From contig CAXXPO010000005.1 of assembly GCA_963665185.2 (NCBI GenBank), positions 158,225 through 222,224 on the forward strand: a stretch of DNA of 64,000 nt, in the 5' to 3' direction. The stretch is from G963665185 sp963665185 (GTDB taxonomy: Bacteria; Desulfobacterota; Desulfovibrionia; Desulfovibrionales; Desulfovibrionaceae). The notes below the pieces were generated by a model that saw only the letters and a list, made by a program, of their open reading frames with translations, had not been told where the DNA came from and did no database searches. Every line of letters starts with the position of its first letter. Position 1 is the first letter of the stretch. The translations under genes were made by a program, and so were the position numbers. Below, piece after piece: positions 8,658-16,754 of the stretch.

Positions 8658-9703
8658 AACCAGCCAGCCCCCCTGTTTTTGTAGAGGAGCCAGGCGAACA
8701 GGGGGGCGCCCGCCAGGGCCGTGATGATACTGATGGGCAGTTCCGAGGGCAGGGCGGTACGGGCCACGTCGTCGGCCAGGAGGAGGAAGACGCCGCCCAT
8801 GAGGGTGGTGACGGGAAGAAGGCGTAGGTTGCTCGGACCGATGATGGTCCGGGCCAGATGGGGAACCACCAGTCCGAGCCAGGCGATCTGGCCGCACGAG
8901 GCCACCCCAACGGCCACCACCAGGGAGGCCGTGCAGATGAATATTCCCCGGTAGATTCCGGGATTCACCCCCAGAGCCTTGGCCTGGGTGTCGCCCAGGG
9001 AAAGCACGTCCAGCCTGTAGCGCAGCAGGTGGAACACGGTCAGCCCGGCGGCCGTTACAGGGGCGATGAGGATGACGTCATTCCATGAAGCGCGGGACAG
9101 GCTGCCCATGGACCAGAAAACAAGGGCGGGCAGTTCGCTGAACGGATCGGCCGTGTATTTCACGAGCATGAGCAGCGCGCTGAAGACCGCCGTGACGATG
9201 ATGCCCGCCAGAACCAGGATGATGGTCAGCCGCACCGAAACCAGCCGGGCAATGCTTACGGCGGAAAACACGGCCAGGAGGCCCCCGATGAAGGCCAGCA
9301 GGCGTACTCCGGAGAAGCCGACATCCGGGAGAATGAGACCCACGGCCGCCCCGAAGGTGCAGCCGGCGGCCACGCCCAGAATGTCCGGCGAGACCAGGGG
9401 ATTGCGGAACACGCTCTGGTAGACGGCTCCGGCAGTGGAAATGCCCATGCCCACGGCCAGGGCCAGGAGGCAGCGGGGCAGGCGGATGAGCAGGAAGGCC
9501 AGGGAATTGGGAGGAATCCGGCTCATGTCTCCGGTGATGGCTGCATTGGCCGCAGCCATCACCTCGGAAAGGGTGATGTCCAATCTTCCCATGCCCAGGG
9601 AAAGCGCCATGGCCAGAATGAGGAATCCGGCCAGACCGGCCAGGAGCAGGCGGTACCGCGCCAAGCCTGGGGAGTTTGTGCGTTCGGGAACCGTGGCGGG
9701 CAT
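8654..9703 (-). CDS. FecCD-family ABC transporter permease
   Basis: The protein is 349 residues with about nine or ten membrane helices, the standard FecCD/BtuC size. Diagnostic stretches are RLPRCLLALAVGMGISTAGA, the NPLVSPDILGVAAG loop and the late GQIAWLGLVVPHLAR segment. It forms the inner-membrane channel of an importer for siderophore iron, heme or corrinoid. Three bases separate it from the substrate-binding gene, and it overlaps the ATPase gene by four bases. Confidence 0.92.
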   Translation of the reverse strand: MPATVPERTNSPGLARYRLLLAGLAGFLILAMALSLGMGRLDITLSEVMAAANAAITGDMSRIPPNSLAFLLIRLPRCLLALAVGMGISTAGAVYQSVFRNPLVSPDILGVAAGCTFGAAVGLILPDVGFSGVRLLAFIGGLLAVFSAVSIARLVSVRLTIILVLAGIIVTAVFSALLMLVKYTADPFSELPALVFWSMGSLSRASWNDVILIAPVTAAGLTVFHLLRYRLDVLSLGDTQAKALGVNPGIYRGIFICTASLVVAVGVASCGQIAWLGLVVPHLARTIIGPSNLRLLPVTTLMGGVFLLLADDVARTALPSELPISIITALAGAPLFAWLLYKNRGAGWL

Positions 9704-9706
9704 TGG

Positions 9707-10720
9707 TTACTTCACGTCCTCGGTACAATTGGTGCGGGCGCAGAAGTTCGGGCCAAAGACCGTGTTGTAGAAATCCGCGGTTTGTTTCTGCATATCCACA
9801 TCGGAAAAAAGTTCGGGATAGGTCTTCTTGGCAATCCACAGCACGCCGGGCACGCTCAAGGGCGATGGGAAGTCCCATTGCGCCATTTGCGAGGGAAACC
9901 GGTGCAGCCTGTTGTTTTTGACCGCGGGGATGGATGCGAATTGGCCTTCCTGAAACAGGTTCAGCCGCTTGGGGACGAGGCGGCGGCTGTAGATGATGAC
10001 GTCGGGATTCCATTTGACGATCTGTTCCGGCGAGACCTGCTGGAAAAAACCGTCCAGCTGGCTCGAAGGGTTCACGGCTCCGGCCAGTTCTATCATCCTG
10101 CTTTGCAGCATCTGTCCCGAAGCGGTTGTCAGCGGACCTTGCGGCGCGCAGTAATACACGGTGGCCCGGTCCTTGCCCGCCAGGGTGGCGGTGCGCTCCC
10201 TGGTCAGAAGCAAAATGTCGTCCATGGCTGCAACCACCTTGCCCACCTTCTCTTCCACGGCGCAGGCCTGGGCCAGAATGGTCAGTGTGCGTTTCATGTC
10301 GTCAATGGACTCCGGCGTGATGATCAGCGCGGCAATTCCCATTTGTTGCAGCTTGTCCGCAATGGAGCGTCCGTCCTTCTGGGCATAGAGGACCACCAGG
10401 TCGGGCTTGAGCGAGATGATGGCTTCCAGGTTCAGACCTGAGGTCCGGTTGCCCACCTTGCCGATTTTACGGTCGCCGATGACTGCCTGGAAAAGGTCCT
10501 GTTTGTCGGCGTGGTTGTCCGCGCCCACGAGTTTGTCGCCCAAACCGGCAAACAGAACGAACAATGTGGCCGGAGTATAGGTGGATACGATGCGCTCGAC
10601 CTTGTCCGGCACGTTCACGGTGCGGCCCACCATGTCCGTAACCATCCGGGCCTGGGCGGTTTGCGCCAGAAGCGCGATGGCCAGGGCGCAGGCGGTGATG
10701 GTGGTGGAAAGACGATTCAT
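9707..10720 (-). CDS. Periplasmic substrate-binding protein of iron-complex/heme/corrinoid importer
   Basis: The protein is 337 residues starting MNRLSTTITACALAIALLA with a signal peptide ending AQA. It carries the PF01497 fold, with VTDMVGRTVNVPDKVERIV at the mature start, then NLEAIISLKPDLVVL and the C-terminal half with NPDVIIYSRR. There is no lipobox, so it is soluble in the periplasm. The C-terminus holds a C-x4-C pair (FCARTNCTED). It lies between the TonB-dependent receptor and the permease, so it should carry the ligand from the outer-membrane receptor to FecCD. The ligand cannot be read from the sequence. Confidence 0.88.
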   Translation of the reverse strand: MNRLSTTITACALAIALLAQTAQARMVTDMVGRTVNVPDKVERIVSTYTPATLFVLFAGLGDKLVGADNHADKQDLFQAVIGDRKIGKVGNRTSGLNLEAIISLKPDLVVLYAQKDGRSIADKLQQMGIAALIITPESIDDMKRTLTILAQACAVEEKVGKVVAAMDDILLLTRERTATLAGKDRATVYYCAPQGPLTTASGQMLQSRMIELAGAVNPSSQLDGFFQQVSPEQIVKWNPDVIIYSRRLVPKRLNLFQEGQFASIPAVKNNRLHRFPSQMAQWDFPSPLSVPGVLWIAKKTYPELFSDVDMQKQTADFYNTVFGPNFCARTNCTEDVK

Positions 10721-10807
10721 GCAGGAACCCCTTTGGGAAAAAATGGTCAAAATTAAAGAGACATGGGCGTCCCGGAGTGCACCGGGACGCCCATGATGTT
10801 CTCGCCG

Positions 10808-12919
10808 TTAGAATTCGGCGGACATGCCCAGCAGGAAGCTTCTTCCCTGTGCGGGCAGGGCGTCGGAATCCCAGTAGTTTTCGTCAAAGATGTTTTTGAC
10901 TTCAAGATATATTTCCAGCTTTTCCACGTAATTCAGGTACGGGGCCAGGTCCTTGGCCACGCGGGTATCCACGGTGAAGCTGTCGGTCAGCCATTCCGGG
11001 TCGTCGCCTTCGGAGCTGGGCAGGCTGCCCACGGTGTTGCCCCGGTACAATGCATTGGTGGTCCAGTCCACGTCAATGGCGGGGATGAGCCAGTCGAAGC
11101 CCAGGCCGACCTGATGTTCCGGAACGTCCTGCAAATAGCGGCTGGTGCGGTCGGCGCTGTGGTTGCGGGCGTGGGTGAAGGTGTAGTTGGCATACAGGGT
11201 CACCCGTTCGATGGGATAGTACCTGATGCCGGTTTCCACGCCCTGGGTCACGGCCTGGCCGATGTTTTCATAGGGGCTGTTGCGGTCCTTGGAAAAGATC
11301 ATGTCCTGGATGTCGTTGTGAAAATAGGCCAGATTCACGTCGATCTTGTTGTCCAGGAACATGCGGCTGCCGCCCACGGTCACGTTGAGGTTCTTTTCCG
11401 GTTTCAGCGCCAGGTTGGTGCCGCCGGTGCTGAAGTAGTCGCTGAGTCTGGGGAAACGTGTCTTCTGGGCAATGGAGCCGTACAGCCGGGTGCCGTCGCC
11501 AAAGACATGGTTCAGACCCAGCATTGGGTTGAAGGCGGTTTCCTCTTCGGGCGTGTCCACATCCATGACCGTAACCTTGTCTTTGCCGTAATCCTGGGCC
11601 TTGGTCACTTCATAGGCATCCATGCTGAAGCCGAGCACGAGGTCGGTTCCCCAGTCGGAGCGCAACGTGTTCTCCACGCCAAAGGAAAAGGTATTGGCGC
11701 GGGAGGTGGCGAAATCCACATCCGAGTCCGGGTTCTGTTTGTGTTCGTCGCGTTTGTAGTGGAATGCGGCGTTCAGGGAAAACCAGTCCACCGGGTCGAA
11801 ATCAGCGAAAAGCGATCCGCCGAGCAGGTTGTCCTTGTACGTGCTCTCGGCGATTTTGTCGTCCATATCGTTGGTCAGGTACGAATCGTAGCGGTCCTTG
11901 TGGTCGTGGTAGAACATTTTGGCGCGCAGCTGGAACTGGTCGCTGAAACGATGGCGTCCGGCCAGGTCCACCCCGGTGTCCTGATAGATGCCCCAGCGGG
12001 AGAACCAGGAAAAGGCCGGATGCGAGGGAAACACCATGGCGCTGTCCACCATGGCGGGCTGGCCGCGTTCGGAATCCAGATAGAAGTAGCTGGCGAAAAG
12101 CTCTGTGTCCTTGTCCGGAACGAGACCGAGACGCAGCCAGATGTTGTTGGATTCATAGTCGGAATTTTCACGTTTGCCGTTTCCCTGGAGGATCTGATTA
12201 TACGAGCCGCCGGGTTTTTGGGAGACTTTGGCTTCCACCGGGTCGTAGGAATCGGAAACGTTCCATCCTCCCGAATATTTGTGTTCGTAGGTGCCCCAGA
12301 AGTTGACGATGCCCTTTTGTCCGCCCCCGGAGATGACCTCGCGGTTGGTTCCGTAGTCCCCGACTTCGCCTGTCAGGGCCAGCGAAGGTTCCGCCCCTCC
12401 CTTCTTGGTGATGATGTTGATGACGCCGCCTTCGGCATTGGGACCGTAGAGCACGGAAGACGCGCCCTTGATCACTTCGATGCGGGAAATCATGCTGGAT
12501 GGAATGGAAGAAAGGTCGAGGTAGCCGTATTTTGTTTCATAATAGGGGACGCCGTCGATGAGGGTCAGGATGCGGTCCTGCTGGAATCCCTGCATGGAGA
12601 TGTTGGCGTTGCCTTTGCGGTTGTAATAGAGATTGACGCCGGGCACGAAGCGCAGGGCTTCCGCCGCGTTTTTCGCGCCGGATTTGATGATGTCCTGCTC
12701 GGTGACCACGTTGTTCAGGGCGATGTCCTTGACTCCGGACTGGTCGCTGACCACGACTTCGCCCAAGGTGTAGACGTCGCTGGACGGGGATTTTTCTTTG
12801 GTGTTTTCATCCGTGGCTTCAATGCCGTCCGGAACCGGCTTTGGGGCCGGATCCTGCGCCATGGCCGGAACGGTACAGCTGCAGATGAGCAGCAGGGTGA
12901 AAAGAACTCGGCGTAACAT
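10808..12919 (-). CDS. TonB-dependent outer-membrane receptor
   Basis: The protein is 703 residues with a strong ribosome site (GGAGGAAAAAGC before ATG) and a signal peptide ending AMA-Q. A TonB-box-like EVVVS lies near residue 46. It is followed by the plug domain (NAAEALRFVPGVNLYYN, RILTLIDGVPYYETKYG, IEVIKGASSVLYGPNAEGGV) and a 22-strand-type barrel ending in the typical terminal Phe (LLGMSAEF). It is the first gene of the uptake block. The closest functional classes by plug pattern are BtuB/FepA/heme receptors, and I cannot separate them. No cobalamin riboswitch was seen upstream. Confidence 0.93.
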   Translation of the reverse strand: MLRRVLFTLLLICSCTVPAMAQDPAPKPVPDGIEATDENTKEKSPSSDVYTLGEVVVSDQSGVKDIALNNVVTEQDIIKSGAKNAAEALRFVPGVNLYYNRKGNANISMQGFQQDRILTLIDGVPYYETKYGYLDLSSIPSSMISRIEVIKGASSVLYGPNAEGGVINIITKKGGAEPSLALTGEVGDYGTNREVISGGGQKGIVNFWGTYEHKYSGGWNVSDSYDPVEAKVSQKPGGSYNQILQGNGKRENSDYESNNIWLRLGLVPDKDTELFASYFYLDSERGQPAMVDSAMVFPSHPAFSWFSRWGIYQDTGVDLAGRHRFSDQFQLRAKMFYHDHKDRYDSYLTNDMDDKIAESTYKDNLLGGSLFADFDPVDWFSLNAAFHYKRDEHKQNPDSDVDFATSRANTFSFGVENTLRSDWGTDLVLGFSMDAYEVTKAQDYGKDKVTVMDVDTPEEETAFNPMLGLNHVFGDGTRLYGSIAQKTRFPRLSDYFSTGGTNLALKPEKNLNVTVGGSRMFLDNKIDVNLAYFHNDIQDMIFSKDRNSPYENIGQAVTQGVETGIRYYPIERVTLYANYTFTHARNHSADRTSRYLQDVPEHQVGLGFDWLIPAIDVDWTTNALYRGNTVGSLPSSEGDDPEWLTDSFTVDTRVAKDLAPYLNYVEKLEIYLEVKNIFDENYWDSDALPAQGRSFLLGMSAEF

Positions 12920-13432
12920 GCTTTTTCCTCCAAAATGTGATGTGGGTCTGAACATGAGTTTGCGCCGTCCGACGAAAAGCATCGGACGAGTTGACACTAT
13001 GGCTGATGCCTATATGGGCATTGTGCGTATTGTCTGGAATAAGGTGGATTCCTGAAAGAAAATGGTTTCAAAGAACAAATAATTCAGATGGATGTGTGGT
13101 TGTGTGAAATATCACATATGCTTGGCAGAGCATATCAATCAGAGGGTCCAGTAGCAAGTTGGAAATCCTTACTCATGATTTGGAACATTTTGTGAAAAAA
13201 AGAACAAGACGATGTCTTGAGCTTCACATAAAAAAGTCACTAATATTTTAACTGGTTCTGGAAACGCTGGATTTAGAAGGACTAACCAAGGAATCACGCT
13301 GGTGCTTATTTGGACAATCTCTTCTTCAAAAACCTGTATCTTGGAGTGTCTCTAGCAAAGACAATGGATGTCGATAATGCGCGGCTCCGAAGTCCGTGGG
13401 GGCGTTTGTGAATGCCGTGGTGTAAAAAAGCC
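12920..13432 (-). promoter_or_regulatory. AT-rich upstream region of the receptor gene with dyad operators
   Basis: No gene is supported here, and the region is visibly richer in A/T than its surroundings. It holds three candidate sites. TGAAA/TTTCA arms lie at 13053-13070. A CRP/FNR-like dyad TGTGA-N4-TCACA lies at 13103-13116. A perfect 7-bp inverted repeat ATATGCT/AGCATAT with a 6-nt spacer lies at 13116-13135. They would sit roughly 130-220 bases upstream of the receptor start and could give iron or redox control of the uptake block. No canonical Fur box or riboswitch was recognised. Confidence 0.45.
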
Positions 13433-13482
13433 AGAGCGTTTACAAACCCATTTTTCAAAATGGCGAGGTTTGTAAACGCTCT
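13418..13482 (-). terminator. Rho-independent terminator of the pst genes
   Basis: AGAGCGTTTACAAACC (13433-13448) and GGTTTGTAAACGCTCT (13467-13482) make a perfect 16-bp stem, with a second small stem in the loop. On the minus strand the stem is followed within six bases by a run of six T. It lies about 35 bases beyond the pstA stop codon, so the operon ends here without a pstB gene. Confidence 0.85.
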
Positions 13483-13517
13483 GAAGCGGTGCAGCCCGCT
13501 GCTTTTTCCGGACGGGG

Positions 13518-14465
13518 CTAGTGCTTTTTCTGCAACCGGGCGCGGATCCAGATGGTGACCATGTTCATGCCCAGAACCAGGGCGATGAGCACCAGGGCGG
13601 TTCCGTACTGGAGAGGCCGGGTCTTTTCGATTTCCGTTCCCGCGGTGGCCAGCACGTAAATGTGGTAGGGCAGGGCCATGACGTCGTCCATTATGGATGT
13701 GGGCATTTCCGGGGTGAAAAAGACCGAGGCGGTGAACATGATGGCCGCGGTTTCTCCGGCGGCGCGGCTGATGCCCAGGATGGACCCGGTCAGCATGCCG
13801 GGAAGGGCGGCGGGCAGAACGACTCTGAAGATGGTCTGGAATTTGGTTGCGCCCAACCCGAGGCTGGCTTCGCGGTAGGTCTGGGGAACGCTGCGGAGTG
13901 CCTCTTCCGACGTGCCGATGATGACCGGCAGGGTCAGAAAGCCCAGCGTCAGGATGCCGGAGAGGATGGAGACGCCGAAGCCGAAAGCGGTGACGAACAA
14001 TCCGAGGCCGAACAGGCCGAACACGACCGAGGGAACGCCGGCCAGGTTGTTGATGCCCAGGCGGATGATGCGGACCATGCGGCCGGGACGTGCGTATTCG
14101 TGCAGGTAGATTGCCGACCCGACACCCAGGGGAAAGGCCACCATCATGGAACCGAGACCCAGGATGACGGTCCCGACTATACAGGGGAATATGCCGCCGG
14201 CGGTCATGGAGTCCCTGGGCGCCTCGGTCAGAAATTCCCAGTTTATGGCGGGCAGTCCATGGTAGAAAAGGTATGCACAGATGATGACCAGTGCTGCTCC
14301 GTTGATCAGTGCAGCCAGCCGGAACAGGTTGAACATGACCGTCTGCACGATTTTGCGCCATTGCGAGGAGCGCGGGTGGATGGGGGATTTCTTCACAGCT
14401 GCCTTTGCCTCGTTGTATGCGGGAGCCATGCCCGATCCTTGTGCCATGTCTATGGATTCTGCCAT
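13518..14465 (-). CDS. pstA: Phosphate ABC transporter permease PstA
   Basis: The protein is 315 residues starting MAESIDMAQGSGM. A soluble N-terminal tail of about 50 residues precedes six membrane helices. The family pattern is clear: AGGIFPCIVGTVILGLGSM, LPVIIGTSEEALRSVP and the EAA-type loop YREASLGLGATKFQTIFRV. It pairs with PstC to form the phosphate channel in the inner membrane. The gene follows pstC by 32 bases and is followed by a strong terminator, where a pstB ATPase gene would normally lie. Confidence 0.92.
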   Translation of the reverse strand: MAESIDMAQGSGMAPAYNEAKAAVKKSPIHPRSSQWRKIVQTVMFNLFRLAALINGAALVIICAYLFYHGLPAINWEFLTEAPRDSMTAGGIFPCIVGTVILGLGSMMVAFPLGVGSAIYLHEYARPGRMVRIIRLGINNLAGVPSVVFGLFGLGLFVTAFGFGVSILSGILTLGFLTLPVIIGTSEEALRSVPQTYREASLGLGATKFQTIFRVVLPAALPGMLTGSILGISRAAGETAAIMFTASVFFTPEMPTSIMDDVMALPYHIYVLATAGTEIEKTRPLQYGTALVLIALVLGMNMVTIWIRARLQKKH

Positions 14466-14497
14466 TGGGGGATACCTCGCTTGTCCAGCCGGTGCCC

Positions 14498-15385
14498 TTA
14501 CAGGGTGGCCGCGCCGACCTGTTTGTGCTTTTCGGCGATGTAGTCCGCCACGATGTTGAAGATGAGCGTAAACACGAACAATACGATGCCGATGGCGAAA
14601 AGGGCATGGTAGTGGTCGCTTCGGAACGGTGCTTCGGCCATTTCCGCGGCGATGCTGGCGGGCATGGGCCGGACCGGATCGAAAATGGATGTGGGAATCA
14701 GGGCTGCGCCGCCTGCCACCATCAGAACGACCATGGTTTCGCCGATGGCTCTGGACATGCCCAGGATGGTGGCCGTGCTGACGCCGGAAATGGACGCGGG
14801 CAGAATGACGCGGCTGATGGTCTGCCAATGGGTCGCGCCCAGCGCAAGGGAGGCTTCCTTGAGTTCGCGGGGGACGCTGTAGATGGCGTCTTCTGAAATG
14901 GAACAAATGGTGGGTACGGACATGAATGCCAGCATGAGCGAGGCGTTGAACAGGTTCTGACCGATCCAGATATCGAATGTCTCCTGAAGCCAGGGGGCGA
15001 CCACGACCAGCCCGAAAAATCCGATGACGACCGAGGGAAGGGCCGCCAGCAGCTCGACCACGGGTTTGACGATGTTGCGGACCTGGGGCTTGGCGATTTC
15101 CGCCAGATAGACCGCGGTCATGATGCCCAGGGGAATGGCGATCATGGAAGACAGGAGCGTCACCGAGATGGAGGCGATGATCAGGGGGAAAATTCCGAAA
15201 TCTGGTGGTTCGTAGGTCGGATACCATTGATCCCCGAACAGAAAGCGCAGGACCGGGACCTTTTGCAGAAGGGGAAATCCTTCCATGAAAAGAAAGATCA
15301 TGATGAGCGACAGGATCATTACTGATACCAGCGCGACCCCGAAGAACGTAGTGTGGATAATCTTATCCTTGGTCTTGCGACGCAT
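14498..15385 (-). CDS. pstC: Phosphate ABC transporter permease PstC
   Basis: The protein is 295 residues, MRRKTKDKIIHTTFFGVALV, with six membrane helices and the PstC signatures FGIFPLIIASISVTLLSSM, LAALPSVVIGFFGLVVVAPW and the EAA-like REELKEASLALGATHW pattern (here RELKEASLALGATHWQTI). It is the partner of PstA. A long stable hairpin separates it from pstS upstream, so its transcription is probably lower than that of the binding protein. Confidence 0.92.
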   Translation of the reverse strand: MRRKTKDKIIHTTFFGVALVSVMILSLIMIFLFMEGFPLLQKVPVLRFLFGDQWYPTYEPPDFGIFPLIIASISVTLLSSMIAIPLGIMTAVYLAEIAKPQVRNIVKPVVELLAALPSVVIGFFGLVVVAPWLQETFDIWIGQNLFNASLMLAFMSVPTICSISEDAIYSVPRELKEASLALGATHWQTISRVILPASISGVSTATILGMSRAIGETMVVLMVAGGAALIPTSIFDPVRPMPASIAAEMAEAPFRSDHYHALFAIGIVLFVFTLIFNIVADYIAEKHKQVGAATL

Positions 15386-15439
15386 TGGGGCTACCCGCCA
15401 TGGTCAAAAGGTTGGGCATTGGGAACTTGCTACCGGAAA

Positions 15440-15475
15440 GGGTTCTCCCCATTCCAGCGGGAATGGGGAGAACCC
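15440..15475 (-). terminator. Attenuator hairpin between pstS and pstC
   Basis: A perfect 16-bp stem is formed by GGGTTCTCCCCATTCC (15440-15455) and its complement (15460-15475) with a 4-nt loop. It begins 24 bases after the pstS stop, and only a short TTT follows on the minus strand. Hairpins here are common in binding-protein operons, where they stabilise or partly terminate the message so that the binding protein is made in excess. Confidence 0.75.
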
Positions 15476-15498
15476 TGGACTTCTCAACAGGGCGTTGG

Positions 15499-16311
15499 CT
15501 AGTTGACAGGCACGAAACCGGCTTCGGAAACCAGCTTCTGGCCGTCGGCGCTCATCAGGAAGTCGAGCAGACCCTTGACCTGGCCCTTGGGGGCACCGTT
15601 GGTGAACACGTACAGGGAGCGGGACACGGGGTAGGAGCCGTCCTTGGCCGTGGTGGCGGTGGGAGCGATGCCGTCGACCTTCAGAGCCTTGACCGTGTTG
15701 TCCACATATCCCAGGCCGTCGTAGCTGATGGCGTACTTGTTCTTGCCGACGGTCTGGAGCACCGCGCCGGAGGACGCCTGCATCAGAGCCATGGGGGTCA
15801 CTTTGGTCTTCTTTTCCATGATCAGTTCCTGCCAGGTTTCAAACGTGCCGGAGGAGCTGTCGCGGGAGATGACGGCGATGCGGCCGGGGGTGCCGCCCAC
15901 TTCCTGCCAGTTGGTGATCTTGCCGGCATAGATGTCCTTGAGCTGGGCGGAGGTCAGGGCGCTCACGGGGTTGGCGGGGTTGACGATGGCGGCGACGGCG
16001 TCACGGGCGACAACCAGCCGGACAGGGTCGATGCCTTTGGACTTGGCCAGATCGTGTTCCTTGGACTTCATGTCGCGGGAAGCCATGGCGATATCCGTGG
16101 TACCGTCGAGCAGGGCCTTGATGCCGTTGGAGGAGCCGCCTCCGGAGAGGGATATGGACACTCCGGGGTGTTTGGCCATGTAAGCTTCAATGGCCTTTTG
16201 CATGATGGGGAAAACAGTGGTGGAACCTTTGATCTCGATCTTGTCGGCAGCAAAGGCGTTGCCGGCCAGAGCGATCACGAGAAGGGAAACAAATACGAGT
16301 AACTTTTTCAT
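15499..16311 (-). CDS. pstS: Phosphate-binding protein PstS
   Basis: The protein is 270 residues starting MKKLLVFVSLLVIALAGNAFA, a clear signal peptide, with an AGGAGG ribosome site. Phosphate-binding motifs are IKGSTTVFPI near the mature start, LSGGGSSNGIKALLDGTTDIAM and ISRDSSSGTFETW. It captures phosphate in the periplasm for PstC/PstA. No clear Pho box was recognised in the 440 bases upstream, although the region contains TGTAACACAATTGAAACA, whose half-sites only loosely resemble one. Confidence 0.93.
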   Translation of the reverse strand: MKKLLVFVSLLVIALAGNAFAADKIEIKGSTTVFPIMQKAIEAYMAKHPGVSISLSGGGSSNGIKALLDGTTDIAMASRDMKSKEHDLAKSKGIDPVRLVVARDAVAAIVNPANPVSALTSAQLKDIYAGKITNWQEVGGTPGRIAVISRDSSSGTFETWQELIMEKKTKVTPMALMQASSGAVLQTVGKNKYAISYDGLGYVDNTVKALKVDGIAPTATTAKDGSYPVSRSLYVFTNGAPKGQVKGLLDFLMSADGQKLVSEAGFVPVN

Positions 16312-16754
16312 GATAATCCTCCTGGGGGTATTGCAAAATGTCTGAAAGAGACGATGACCATAGGTAGAAACATCGTGTTTCAATTGTGTTACATCCAGAG
16401 AGAAACTCGGTGACAGCCTGCACATGGCGGGGGGTTCACGGGGTTGCACGGCCTGTTCGCCCGGAGTGTTACAGGCGTGTTTCATGGGTTCCCGGTATAT
16501 TCTGTCCTGTGGGGGCACGGTTCGTGAGGAGACGATGATTGTGGAGAAGGTTTTTTGGAGGCGATGCGGCCTGGACAACAGGAAGGGAGTGTGTGCTATA
16601 TATGTGCTGCAGAATTTCTTTGTGAAGACGACTTCGGGTTTTGAATGGGGAAAAGGCGATAACGGGCGTACCTGCCAAAACCCATGTCCCGCGTGTACAG
16701 GACAAACGGGCGGATGTCCTCGTCAGTAGTTGGTGATACCTGCAAGAGGATGAG
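16312..16754. promoter_or_regulatory. Divergent intergenic region pstS / histidine kinase
   Basis: There is no supported gene in these 443 bases. The region must hold the pstS promoter (minus) and the kinase promoter (plus). An AAGAGGA ribosome site precedes the kinase GTG at 16755. A TATATA element near 16598 could be a kinase -10 box, but I could not pair it with a -35 box. Confidence 0.4.

Noticed and set aside
10763..12916. Open frame of about 717 codons on the plus strand over the receptor gene
   Set aside because: It is exactly antisense to a strongly supported TonB-dependent receptor. The translation has no family features and follows from GC-rich codon use.
12920..13100. Cobalamin riboswitch or canonical Fur box upstream of the receptor
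   Set aside because: I found neither the B12-box core nor a 19-base Fur dyad. Only the weaker dyads reported above are present.
15476..15510. TTCTCAACAGGGC near the pstS stop as a further repeat copy
   Set aside because: Only about a dozen bases match the end of the intergenic repeat, and the flanks do not align.
16312..16440. Pho box upstream of pstS
   Set aside because: TGTAACACAATTGAAACA only loosely recalls the direct repeats of a Pho box, so I did not list it as a site.
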